A DNA stretch of 30,530 nt from a virus. Each line of letters starts with the position of its first letter. Position 1 is the first letter of the stretch. Where the stretch lies: positions 1 through 30,530 of the IMG/VR virus record IMGVR_UViG_3300037041_001193. The stretch is one strand, 5' to 3'. Positions 6,803 through 16,500 of this stretch are shown here, piece by piece. The position numbers and the translations under genes are program-made. The notes beneath the pieces are model-generated. The model worked only from the letters and a program-made list of their open reading frames with translations. It ran no database searches and was not told the origin of the DNA.

Positions 6803-9148
6803 GTGCCAATACAAAAGTTCACCCCCAAAGCCGGAGTCAACCGCGAGAACACACGTCTCTTTAATGAAGGCGGTTGGTGGGACGCGGACAAAGTTCGCTT
6901 TCGGCAAGGTACACCAGAGCGTATCGGGGGCTGGGCGCGCATATCGGCGCAATCTTTTCTGGGTATTTGCCGCAGCGTATGGACGTGGGCCAATTTCAAT
7001 AGTACGGTACTCAACGCCGTAGGCACGCACCTCAAGACGTATATTGCAGCGGGCGGTGGATACAACGACATCACTCCCGCGCGTAGCTACGCGAAGTACA
7101 GCGGCCCTTTCGCGGCCACACCGGGGTCTAGCGTGGTGACGGTAACTGCAGCAGCGCACGGGGCGGCTACGGGGGATTTTGTTACTTTCTCTGGCGCACT
7201 GGCGCTCAGTACGCAAGTCTTTACTGTCACTATCGCTACTCCAGCCGTAGTAACCCTGACTGTTGCACTGGCCGAGAACACACCCGTAACGCTGCAGACA
7301 ACCGGGGCGCTACCTACGGGGCTGAGTGTCGGGCAGACGTACTACGCTGTCGGCGTATCGGGGCTCACCTGTCGCTTGGCTAACGTGCCTGCAGGGACAC
7401 AGATAGCGACTACCGGAGCTCAGTCCGGCGTGCACACGTTGGTTGTTTCTTCCGGGCTTACAGCGGCTGTACTGAACGCCAACTACCAGTTGACAGTGAC
7501 AACGATCAACGCATACACGGTTGACTTTGGTGTAGTTGCCAGTGTGTACGACACTGCCACGGGCGGGGCTACGGTGAACGCATGCTACGAGATAGGCATA
7601 GGTAATGCACTAGCGGTGTCTTCCTCTGGGTGGGGCGCGGGGGCGTGGGGGTCTGGTACTTGGGGTACGGGAGGTACGTCCACCAACCGCATGCGGATAT
7701 GGAATTTTGCCAATTTTGGGCAAGACCTTATCTACGGATGCCGTGGTTCTTCTCTGTACTATTGGAATGCATTACAAAACCTGTCTGCGCAGACAATAAC
7801 GGTAACGATAGCAACACCGGCAGTTGTTACGTGGCCTACCGCTTTGCTAGCCAACACGGCCGTAATCCTACAAACCACTGGAGCGCTCCCAACAGGGCTT
7901 ACTGCGGGCACGGTGTACTACGTCAAAAGCCCGACAGGGGTGACGAGCAATATATCGGCTACAGCGGGCGGCGCAGCCATAAACACGTCTGGTACGCAGT
8001 CGGGCGTCCATTCTTTGAGTCAGCGCGGCATAGCCCTGACTTCTCTCAGCGGCGCGTCGGATGTGCCGTTGCTACAAAATAACATAGTGGTATCGGACAC
8101 TAGCAGGTTTGTGATTGCGTTTGGCACTAATCCAATAGGCGACACCGTAATAGACCCAATGTTTATTCGGTGGTCTGACCAAGAATCGGCGGTCAACTGG
8201 ACACCGGCGGCGACAAACCAAGCCGGGGGCGTACGCCTGTCCAAAGGCTCCGCTATCGTAGCCACATTGCAGACACGCCAAGAGATCGTTGTTTGGACGG
8301 ACGCCGCCCTGTATTCGCTGCAGTATCTAGGCCCGCCGTATGTGTGGGGCACACAACTGTTAGGTGACAACACATCTATTATTGGCCCCAATGCGGTAAC
8401 CGTCGCGTCCGGCGTAGTCTATTGGATGGGTACCGACAAGTTTTACAAGTACGACGGACGCGTACAAACGCTCAGGTGCGACGTGCAGCGGTATGTTTTT
8501 GAAGACCTGAACCGAGCGCAGCAAGACCAGTTTTTTGCAGGCACCGTAGAGGGTTTTAACGAAGTGTGGTTTTTCTACTGCACCGAAGGCAGCGACACCG
8601 TTGATCGCTACGCCACTTACAACTATGGCGAGGACGTTTGGTGCCTTGGTCAGATGGCACGCACCGCGTGGATCGATTCGGGGTTGAATATGTACCCGCT
8701 AGCCGCGACATATAGCAACACGCTTGTGTTTCATGAATACGGGGTGGACGACAACACCACAGGCACTCCGGTAGCTATCGAATCTTTTATCCTGTCAACG
8801 GAGTTCGATATCGGTGATGGGAACAACTTCGGGTTTGTGTGGCGGCTGCTACCCGACCTGACTTTCAGGGGTTCCACTGCGGCCAGTCCTGCACTGACCA
8901 TAACGCTCAACACTCTACAAAACGCAGGTTCTGGATACAACACCCCGGCTTCTGTCGGGGGTAGTGCCGCAGGGACGACCGTGCGCTCCGCGACATACCC
9001 GGTAGAGCAGTTCACGGGGCAGCTTAACGTGCGCGTGCGGGGGCGGCAGATGTCTATGGAGGTGCGCTGTAATACTCTAGGTACCGTGTGGCAGCTAGGC
9101 GCTACGCGGATTGATGTACGTGTGGACGGTCGTGCCGGAGGAAGCTAG
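6803..9148 (+). CDS. Tail nozzle / packaged-DNA stabilization-like protein (781 aa)
   Basis: The start is taken as the GTG at 6803, directly after the holin stop at 6799-6801; an upstream in-frame ATG at 6737 would overlap 65 bases of the holin gene and add unrelated residues. The N-terminus (PIQKFTPKAGVNRENTRL, then EGGWWDADKVRFRQG-PERIGGW) is the hallmark of the phage protein family that forms the tail nozzle or DNA-retaining plug of short-tailed phages. Residues about 137-216 and 329-407 are two copies of a beta domain with the core TTGALPTGL...YYV. The C-terminal half has WSDQESAVNWTPAATNQAGG and later strands typical of beta-propeller-like tail tubes. The exact mapping to gp numbers of other phages is not attempted. 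Confidence 0.8.
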   Translation: MPIQKFTPKAGVNRENTRLFNEGGWWDADKVRFRQGTPERIGGWARISAQSFLGICRSVWTWANFNSTVLNAVGTHLKTYIAAGGGYNDITPARSYAKYSGPFAATPGSSVVTVTAAAHGAATGDFVTFSGALALSTQVFTVTIATPAVVTLTVALAENTPVTLQTTGALPTGLSVGQTYYAVGVSGLTCRLANVPAGTQIATTGAQSGVHTLVVSSGLTAAVLNANYQLTVTTINAYTVDFGVVASVYDTATGGATVNACYEIGIGNALAVSSSGWGAGAWGSGTWGTGGTSTNRMRIWNFANFGQDLIYGCRGSSLYYWNALQNLSAQTITVTIATPAVVTWPTALLANTAVILQTTGALPTGLTAGTVYYVKSPTGVTSNISATAGGAAINTSGTQSGVHSLSQRGIALTSLSGASDVPLLQNNIVVSDTSRFVIAFGTNPIGDTVIDPMFIRWSDQESAVNWTPAATNQAGGVRLSKGSAIVATLQTRQEIVVWTDAALYSLQYLGPPYVWGTQLLGDNTSIIGPNAVTVASGVVYWMGTDKFYKYDGRVQTLRCDVQRYVFEDLNRAQQDQFFAGTVEGFNEVWFFYCTEGSDTVDRYATYNYGEDVWCLGQMARTAWIDSGLNMYPLAATYSNTLVFHEYGVDDNTTGTPVAIESFILSTEFDIGDGNNFGFVWRLLPDLTFRGSTAASPALTITLNTLQNAGSGYNTPASVGGSAAGTTVRSATYPVEQFTGQLNVRVRGRQMSMEVRCNTLGTVWQLGATRIDVRVDGRAGGS

Positions 9149-9150
9149 GT

Positions 9151-9756
9151 ATGGGACAGATACGCCCCCCAGTGGCACCCAACTTACCCTTACCCCCGCA
9201 GGAGTACGAACGCGGGTACCACGACCGGCACGACAACACGCTACGGCTGTACTTCAATCAGGTCAGCAACAGCTTGCAACAGCTGCTTACGGGCTTCAAC
9301 CGGTACATAATATTGCTCAACACGGCGAGCATAACGGCCGCAGCGCCCAATACCGCGTACCCAATAGCGTACAACACCACGGTTGAGAGTTCGGGGATAA
9401 CACTTGCGGGCTCTCCCGCGTCTCGCATAACAGTGGCGGTGGCGGGCGTATACGTTTTCCTAGCCTCCATACAAATGGACAGCACTGGCGGAGCGGCACA
9501 TGCACACACATGGTTCCGCATCAACGGCGTGGACGTTGCAAATTCCGCAAACAAAGTCGTTGTAGGTTCCGGTACAGACGAGTCTATAGCTAGTAGAAAA
9601 CTAATGCTGACGCTGCAGCCCGGGGATTACGTGGAGCTAGTGTGGGCTGCATCGAACACCAACTTGTTTTTGGCAGCGGAGATTGCAGCGGCCCCCGTCC
9701 CAGCAGTACCTTCCGTACGCCTAAGTGTGTACTACCTCTTCCCTGACAACGCATAA
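9151..9756 (+). CDS. Fibre-like virion protein with jelly-roll-like C-terminus (201 aa)
   Basis: The start follows the nozzle gene by two bases. The first 50 residues are polar and helical (YERGYHDRHDNTLRLYFNQV, then LQQLLTGF), a segment I associate with virion attachment in phage fibre or head-fibre proteins. The remainder alternates strands: SRITVAVAGVYVFLASIQM, the HTWFRINGVDVANS segment, LMLTLQPGDYVELVWAAS and VRLSVYYLFPDNA. This is the classic layout of C1q/TNF-like trimeric tips. No catalytic motif is present. It could be an appendage on the nozzle or a head fibre; the position between nozzle and internal proteins does not decide this. Confidence 0.72.
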   Translation: MGQIRPPVAPNLPLPPQEYERGYHDRHDNTLRLYFNQVSNSLQQLLTGFNRYIILLNTASITAAAPNTAYPIAYNTTVESSGITLAGSPASRITVAVAGVYVFLASIQMDSTGGAAHAHTWFRINGVDVANSANKVVVGSGTDESIASRKLMLTLQPGDYVELVWAASNTNLFLAAEIAAAPVPAVPSVRLSVYYLFPDNA

Positions 9757-9798
9757 TACGGTACCATTGAGGCACCGGTCTTTATTGGAGGCACCCCC

Positions 9799-10974
9799 AT
9801 GCAGCACAAAAACACTTCTGGCGGCATCGCCGCACTAGCGGCTAAAGGTCGTAACGGCGACAGCACACTGGTGCACATGACGCACGAGGAAGTAGCTGCG
9901 TTGCAGCGCCTCGCCAAACAGAACGGCACCACGCTCACCATTAACCCCGACACAGGCTTGCCGGAGGCCTTCTCGCTCAAGAGTTTTCTGCCGATGGCCG
10001 CAGGTATTGCAGGCTCCTTTTTTGGAATCCCCCCTATGGTTACTGCCGGGGTGCTGGGTGGCGGCACCGCGCTCACTTCTGGCGATTTGAGCAAAGGGCT
10101 TATGGCCGGTCTGGGCGCATATGGGGGCGCTAATCTTGCGGGCGGGCTAGGTATTGGTGCCACAGAGGCGCTGCCCCCAAATATGCTACCTACCGAAGCA
10201 GCAGCGCTGAAAGAGATGGGCGGTGCGGCCGCAACACAGGCAGCGCCGGTAGGGCTTATGGACACTGCAGCGGCAAACTGGGACAGGGCAAAAACCGGTA
10301 TTGAGAGTCTGGGCACCGAAGCAGGGCGCGATGCGTATGTCGCAAACATGGACGGATACAAAGGACTAGCCAAGTCGGGGCTTATGGCCTTGTCGCCGGT
10401 ACTCATGGACGGTGCCGGAGGCGGACAGCAACAGCAGCAGGCCCCGGAAGACAAAGGGTACTTGCGCCCATACACCCTTGATCGCAGCCCCAACATGTCC
10501 GAGTATTCTGGCCGAGGGGAGCGCAGGTATTTCAACGACACGTGGACTCCCGGAACAGTAACGGCCTTAGCCGATGGCGGTGGAGTGCCTACATACACAC
10601 CCTCTACTAACGATCCTTACACGTCTTTGGCGGGGCAGCAGATGCAGGAATTGGCCCACGGGGGCATTGCCGCGCTTGCAAGCGGAGGTACTTTGGGCAG
10701 CTACTCGGATGGTGGGCAGGCACTGCGTGGCCCGGGCGATGGTGTGTCAGACAGCATCCCCGCCGTGATCGACGGGAAGCGACCAGCGAAACTGGCTTCA
10801 GGTGAGTTTGTGGTGCCTGCACGGGCCGTATCGGAACTCGGTAACGGGGATACTGCGGCAGGGACACGCCAACTTTACGCCATGCTGGAGCGCATTCAGA
10901 AGCAGCGCGGCAAAACCGTAGGTAAGGGTAAAGTGGCGGTGGACTCCAAAGCAACGCAACACTTACCCGCATGA
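9799..10974 (+). CDS. Virion-associated protein with conserved C-terminal GEFVVPA region (391 aa)
   Basis: A GGAGG ribosome site (9787-9791) precedes the ATG. The N-terminus carries VHMTHEEVAALQRLAKQNG, followed by a hydrophobic Gly/Ala-rich zone (about residues 60-130), a QQQQQ run near 215, and the C-terminal block GPGDGVSDSIPAVIDGKRPAKLASGEFVVPARAVSELGNG (split here for length: the SDSIPAVIDG and LASGEFVVPARAVSELGNG halves are both conserved across many phages). The repeated LADGGG / AHGGIAALASGG pieces recur in the next large protein too. It is likely ejected or structural in the short tail, with a membrane-active middle as a possibility. Function is inferred from family context. Confidence 0.72.
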   Translation: MQHKNTSGGIAALAAKGRNGDSTLVHMTHEEVAALQRLAKQNGTTLTINPDTGLPEAFSLKSFLPMAAGIAGSFFGIPPMVTAGVLGGGTALTSGDLSKGLMAGLGAYGGANLAGGLGIGATEALPPNMLPTEAAALKEMGGAAATQAAPVGLMDTAAANWDRAKTGIESLGTEAGRDAYVANMDGYKGLAKSGLMALSPVLMDGAGGGQQQQQAPEDKGYLRPYTLDRSPNMSEYSGRGERRYFNDTWTPGTVTALADGGGVPTYTPSTNDPYTSLAGQQMQELAHGGIAALASGGTLGSYSDGGQALRGPGDGVSDSIPAVIDGKRPAKLASGEFVVPARAVSELGNGDTAAGTRQLYAMLERIQKQRGKTVGKGKVAVDSKATQHLPA

Positions 10975-11411
10975 ATACCACCGCTGGAAAACTAGAGTGG
11001 TTTGGCGGAGACGAAGACGCGCTGAACATGTACCGTATGATGGTCGATCTGGCGCATCTGTGGGACGACCTCGTGGACAGAGACAAGCCTGCGACGGAGG
11101 CGGCGATCAACAACGCGTTCCTGATCTGCTTGGTGTACTTGCCAATCAATCCGTTCTACCAGCGCATTCAGCAGGCGGTGATGCCTATGTGGGTTACGGT
11201 AGTCTCGGCGTACGCTACGGCCAACACGTTTGAAAAAGACAAAGAGGCGCACGGGCTAGAGATAGCGCACACACTGCGCTATGCAGCGGGGAATATTGTG
11301 GCTTTTATGATACACACCTGTGTGGGCCCCGAGCGGGCGGCGGAGATTATGCCGGAAGTATGGAAGCATGTCGTCGCGGAGCGCTTCGACGACTATCTTA
11401 AGGAGCACTGA
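10971..11411 (+). CDS. Conserved phage protein of unknown function (146 aa, WDDLVD motif)
   Basis: The start overlaps the previous stop by ATGA. The protein is all-helical, with EWFGGDEDALNMYRMMVDLAHLWDDL near the N-terminus (split at 10-35), LICLVYLPINPFYQ in the middle, and a C-terminal block EIMPEVWKHVVAERFDDYL. This pattern is recognisable as a conserved hypothetical protein found between virion-protein genes of short-tailed phages. The acidic WDDLVDRDKP helix is its most conserved part by my recollection. No enzyme family can be named, and there is no membrane segment. A virion-assembly role is possible from context only. Confidence 0.68.
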   Translation: MNTTAGKLEWFGGDEDALNMYRMMVDLAHLWDDLVDRDKPATEAAINNAFLICLVYLPINPFYQRIQQAVMPMWVTVVSAYATANTFEKDKEAHGLEIAHTLRYAAGNIVAFMIHTCVGPERAAEIMPEVWKHVVAERFDDYLKEH

Positions 11412-11413
11412 TT

Positions 11414-13585
11414 ATGGACACGGGCGGCGGCGGCGGTGGTAACGCCCCAACAACCACAACAAACACTTCTAACGTACCGGAGTACGCACGTCCGTACATG
11501 GAACGGCTAATGGGGAAGGCGGAGGCGCTTACAAGCACTCCGTACCAGACATACCCCGGGCAGCGGACGGCAGACGCTACGGCGCTGCAGAAGCAGTCGT
11601 ACGACACAGTAGGCGGTATGAAGACGGGGCCCGAGGCCTTTGGCGCTGGTATTGGCGCATACATGTCCCCGTACCAACAACAGGTAACAGACATCCAAAA
11701 ACGGGAGGCGGCGCGCCAGTCCGACATTCAAGGGCAAGGCCAGCAGGCCAAGGCTACGCAAGCAGGCGCTTTTGGCGGGTACCGGGAGGCCATTGAACGC
11801 TCCGAGCGCGAACGTAATCTTGGCCAGCAGATGGACGACATCCAAGCCAAAGGCGCGCAGAGCGCTTTTGACCGCGCCACATCCCAATACAACACCGGCC
11901 AGCAGCAGACGCAGGACGTGGCACGTCTGCAGAATTCGATGGGCACGCAGCAACAGGCCAATGCCCAGCAGAACTTGAATCAGCAGTATCAAGACTTCCT
12001 AAACCAGAAGCAGCAGCCGTACAAAGACCTAGGTTTCATGAAGGACATTTTGTCCGGCAGCGGTTCGTCCTCGGCCCAAACACAGTACGGTGTATCCCCG
12101 AACAACAGCGCCCAGACAGCGGGGCTTATCACGGCAGGGTTAGGCGCATTGGGCAAGAAGGACGGCGGAACTATTGAGGGCTACGCTGAGGGGGGTATCG
12201 CGGGTGCGCCCAACGACATTGAACTACAGTCAATGCTGACAAAAATGTCAGACGAACAGTTGCAGCAGTTGGCCAAGTCCGGCAAGTACGATCCGCAGAT
12301 TATCCAACAGGAGCTACAGCGCCGGGCGCAGATACGCGCAGGCGGGTTGGCCTCGCTGCCCAGTGCACAGGAAGAGTACGCTGACGGCGGGATTATCGGG
12401 TTTGCAGACGAAGGTGCCGTACCTAAACCACAAGAGGACGAGTACGGGTACCTCCCCGGCGAGACTATAGGCGAGCGGCTAAAACGCCGGGGCTCCGGGA
12501 TCGGCGCCGCGCTTGCGTCGGGCGCTAGGTGGCTTGCAAACCCCGGGGCGCGTAATCAGGCCCCGGCAGGCATGGACTCGAAAGGGTTCCAAGCAAGCGA
12601 CAAAGACCGCACGCCCGTGGACACACCGACAGCAGCGGGCGCACCTATGCCAACCATGCAGGTAAGCGAGACAAAGGCACCTAGCATCGGGGCTGCGGAC
12701 GCTAAGCCAAACGCACGTACAAACAAGGCCGCTACACCCGGCCTTCCCGGCATCCTGAAGACCAAGGAAAGTGCTACGCCACCTATCGCGCCGCCCACGG
12801 CGGGTACCGGCTTTGTCGCGGACGACTACGAGAGCATAGTGCGGCGCAGGAACGAGCTAGCCAAAGAGGGTAACGCAGAGATTGACAGCGCATACAAAGA
12901 GCAGCAAGACCGCCTCAAAGCCGAGCGTGACGAGATAAGAGGCCGGGGCAAGCAAAACATCAACGAGGCGCTTATCCGCGCCGGATTAGGCATGATGGTC
13001 GCTGGCGGTCAAGGCAAGAGCACGCTTACCGCGCTGGGCGAAGGCGCAACGCAAGGTTTCGGGGCATACCAAGATGCCAAAAGGCTCGACCAAGCCGCAC
13101 TCAAAGCGAACCAGCAGGCCGAAGATACGCTCAGGCAAGCCAAGCGCGCGGAGCGCAGCGGCAACATGGACAGGACGACGGCACTGTACGCACAATACCG
13201 TAACGAAAAAACCACTGCAGCCCAGTTGGAAATGCAGGCGCAGCAGTTGGCTGCGCAGATCAAGCACCAAGAAGAGTCCCTGAAAGTGCAGCAGCAGCTA
13301 GCCAACCAACAGGGGCAGTACCAGCGCGGTATGTTGGCCAACAAGGCGAGCGCAGGGAACCCCGCCAAAATGGATTTAGCCACGCTAAAACAGCAGGCCG
13401 CTTTGATAGAGTCCGAACTGAAGAACACCACGCTGCAGTACACAGACCCAGACAGGTACGCCCTACTGCTACAGAACAAAGCTATGGTACAAGACGCGCT
13501 TGCGCGACAGCCCGGAGGCGTTACAATGACGGGAGCCTCACCCCCCGGCGCAACTAAGGGGGTTAAATTTCTAGGTTTTGAATAA
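11414..13585 (+). CDS. Large internal virion-like protein, Gln-rich coiled coil (723 aa)
   Basis: After a poly-Gly start (MDTGGGGGGNAP) comes YARPYMERLMGKAEALTSTPYQ and later AYMSPYQQQVTDIQKREAAR, a block common to large injected or internal proteins of short-tailed phages. Residues about 95-215 are Gln-rich with heptads. A Gly-rich segment repeats the phrases EGYAEGGIAG and EYADGGIIGFADEG (about residues 255-335), related to the 'ADGG' pieces of the gene at 9799. A second helical zone at about 475-660 contains YDAKRLDQAALKANQQAE-like heptads. The gene sits one codon ahead of the giant protein gene. Ejection into the cell envelope with the giant protein is inferred. Confidence 0.72.
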   Translation: MDTGGGGGGNAPTTTTNTSNVPEYARPYMERLMGKAEALTSTPYQTYPGQRTADATALQKQSYDTVGGMKTGPEAFGAGIGAYMSPYQQQVTDIQKREAARQSDIQGQGQQAKATQAGAFGGYREAIERSERERNLGQQMDDIQAKGAQSAFDRATSQYNTGQQQTQDVARLQNSMGTQQQANAQQNLNQQYQDFLNQKQQPYKDLGFMKDILSGSGSSSAQTQYGVSPNNSAQTAGLITAGLGALGKKDGGTIEGYAEGGIAGAPNDIELQSMLTKMSDEQLQQLAKSGKYDPQIIQQELQRRAQIRAGGLASLPSAQEEYADGGIIGFADEGAVPKPQEDEYGYLPGETIGERLKRRGSGIGAALASGARWLANPGARNQAPAGMDSKGFQASDKDRTPVDTPTAAGAPMPTMQVSETKAPSIGAADAKPNARTNKAATPGLPGILKTKESATPPIAPPTAGTGFVADDYESIVRRRNELAKEGNAEIDSAYKEQQDRLKAERDEIRGRGKQNINEALIRAGLGMMVAGGQGKSTLTALGEGATQGFGAYQDAKRLDQAALKANQQAEDTLRQAKRAERSGNMDRTTALYAQYRNEKTTAAQLEMQAQQLAAQIKHQEESLKVQQQLANQQGQYQRGMLANKASAGNPAKMDLATLKQQAALIESELKNTTLQYTDPDRYALLLQNKAMVQDALARQPGGVTMTGASPPGATKGVKFLGFE

Positions 13586-13587
13586 AC

Positions 13588-16500
13588 ATGCCAATCGCAC
13601 GCTTCCAAATGCCCGACGGGCGTATAGCCCGGTTTGAAGTCCCTGAAGGGACTAGCCCAGAAGAAGCGCAAAGATTGATGGAGGCGGCAGCGGGCGACAT
13701 ACCCGCCCCCAAAACAGCCCCTTTCTCCGCAGGAGATGTAGCCAAGAGTTTTGGGCAGGGTGTTCTTGGTGCGGGGAAGGCATTAACGGACGTTTTCGGG
13801 GCAGACAACAGTACGTCGCAATTCTTGGACGCAGGCTCGCAGGCGCTACAGGCGTCAAAAACACAAGCTACACGCGACGAAGCGTTGCGCCACCAGCAAC
13901 GCATGCAGGCCGCAGAGCGAACCGGCAGCGTAAAGGAAGAGGCGAAAGCAGCCCTTCAGAATTTCCTAGAGGCCCCCCTGCAGACAACTGCGCAAGGCGT
14001 GGGCTCCATAGCCCCCTTCTTGATACCTGTTGCCGGACAGAAGGCCCTCGCTCTACGCATAGGCGCTGCCCCCGCAGCAGCCGCAGTGCGGGCGGCACAA
14101 ACAGCCATTGGCGCCGGTATGGGCGCGGGCTCCGTCAAAGGTGCTATCTACGACGCGGTTTACGCGCAAGCCCTGAAAGACGGGGACAGCCCGGTTGTTG
14201 CAGAGCGCAAAGCCGCAGAGGCACAGACATACGCTAAAAACCCTGAGCAAATCGCATTAGGTACGGGTCTAGGCGCGGCAGCGGGCGCTACAGGTGTTGA
14301 GAAGTTACTTACGCGCGGCGGCGCAAAGAACCTAGCGCCCGGCATGGCGCGGCGTGTGGGCACGGCGGTGGCTACCGAGATGGGCCCGGAGATGCTGCAG
14401 GGTGGCCAAGAGCGCCTAGCCGCGAACTTAGCGCTGCAAAAAGAAGGATATGACACGCCTACATGGCAGGGTGTCGCTGGGCAGGCAGTACAGGAAGGCT
14501 TGACTGCGGGTGTTTCTGCCGCACCGATAGCCGCCGCACGCTCCCCTAGAGCATACTTGGCTGAACAAGAGCTGCAAAAACGCATACAAGACGCGAAAGC
14601 ACAGCAGGCCCAACAGGAACAAGAGGCCGCAGCACAGCAGGCCAAGCTACAAGACCCGGCGTACGCCGCACAAGTCGCTCAAGAATACCAAGCCGCCGAG
14701 GCGCAGTTCGCGCAGCTCAAAGCCGCTGCCAAGGTCGGCAAAGACGCCAGCATGGCGGACAAGCTGCAGGCCGAGCAGGCCCAAGCGCAGGTCAAGACTT
14801 TCGAGACCGAGGTGCTACGCCCCAAGGCCGAGGCGTACCTGCAGGTCAAGCCATTGCTGGACGCACAGCAAGCACAAGCCCAACAGGAACAAGAGGCCGC
14901 CGCTCAGAAAGCCCAACAGGAACAAGAGGCCGCCGCTCAGAAAGCCCGAGAAGACGCAATACCACGCGACTTACTAGGCGACACTGTACAGGAGCCCGTG
15001 GCGGCGGTAGCGCCGCCTATGGACACGGAGGCCGAGGCACGGACGCTGCGTGCGCACATTGAAAATTTCAACCGTAAAAGACTTGCTGCGGCAGCGCAGG
15101 GGGACGTTGCGGGTATTCGCGCAGCAGACGAGGCCATCAAGGGCGTAGAGCAACAACTTACCGAACTAGGTTTCGTGGAAGGCAAAGCCCCCCGCGCTAA
15201 CCAAGCCGCACTACTAGACAAGGTAAACGAGCTGAGAGAGGCACTGGCGGTTAATGCCGAAGACGGCGATCACGCCGCTATAACGCGCAATGCCAAGCAA
15301 CTAGAGAAGCTCCAAAAACAACTTGACGCGGGTATCCTTAGCGAACAGAACCTACGTCGAGAGGAGGCGGACAGTGCGCAGCGCACTGCGGAACTTGCGC
15401 AGGATATGGCGGGTGGGGTCGCCCCGGCACGAGAGCGTAGAGAACGTGTCGTCGCAGAAGAAGCGGCGCTACGCAGGATCGCGAGTGAAAAACCGAGGTA
15501 TGCTGGTGAGGCTCGACAAGAGCGTGTAACGCAGTTGGAAGTGGAGGGCATGGAGCGCGCGGCGCTGCCCTACGGCACAACCGAACAACGCACCCTATTT
15601 ACGGAAGAGCAGCCCGAAGGCGTACGCCCGGCAGAACAGACGAAGCAGGCCCAGCTACAGGCACTGGCGCTGCAGCTACAAGCCGCGCGGCGCGCGTATA
15701 AGGCTGACCCCAACAACACCCAAGCCCGCAAGCAGGTAGACTCGCTGATAGAGCAGATGCGCGCCATCAAGAGCAAGCCCGGTATGGACGAGGACAGGCC
15801 CGCACCAAAAGGTAAATTGACGGCCCCGGTGGCCACAGACCTTGCGGGCACGCGTCTTCCAGAAACTCTACCCACCGCCCAGAAGGCACCCGACACGGAG
15901 CGCACGCTAGCCCCGGGGCAGGCCACGGAGAAGTCGATCCGCGCCCAGATAGCACAGGCCAAGCAAACAGGCCGCGCACCGAGCATTCTGGCCCCTGTCG
16001 AAGAAAGTCTCGGCGCTCTCAGCAACGCCAAAGCACTCGGGGATGTTGCGGAATTACTACACCGTAACCGTATCGGGCAGGACTACTCCGAAGTCGAGAC
16101 GCGCATCAAAGAGAAGCTGGCTTCGTTGGAGCAAGGTAAACGTTCGGACGAGGTGCCACAAGGTGACATGTTTCCAGACACCGAACTGCAGGGCGTCATT
16201 TTTGACACGCCCGAAGCGTTTCAGCAGTTCCTAGCTAGCGATGCCCTCAACGAGTCCCGCAAGGCCGTAGGGCTGGCGCTGCAGACATCTGCCCGGGCGT
16301 ACAAGACAGTGGCCCCCCTAGAAGCCAAAGCCGCAGAGCTGCGGGAGTCTATCGGCACGCTGCAGACCATGCTGGCCGCGACGAAGCGCGTGGGGGCAGA
16401 GCGTGTGGAAGCCGCGATGGCGGCGCACGACAAGGCAGTTGAGCGTATCAAGGCGCAAGAGAAGGCGTTGGACGTACAGCTACAGCCGCTACAGGCGGCG

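Noticed and set aside
9732-10598. 288-codon minus-strand frame opposite the virion protein at 9799
   Set aside because: Pro/Ser-rich antisense shadow with no ribosome site, in an arm where all supported genes are on the plus strand.
14608-14943. Direct repeats considered as a CRISPR-like array
   Set aside because: The units are in frame, adjacent without spacers and encode coiled-coil heptads.
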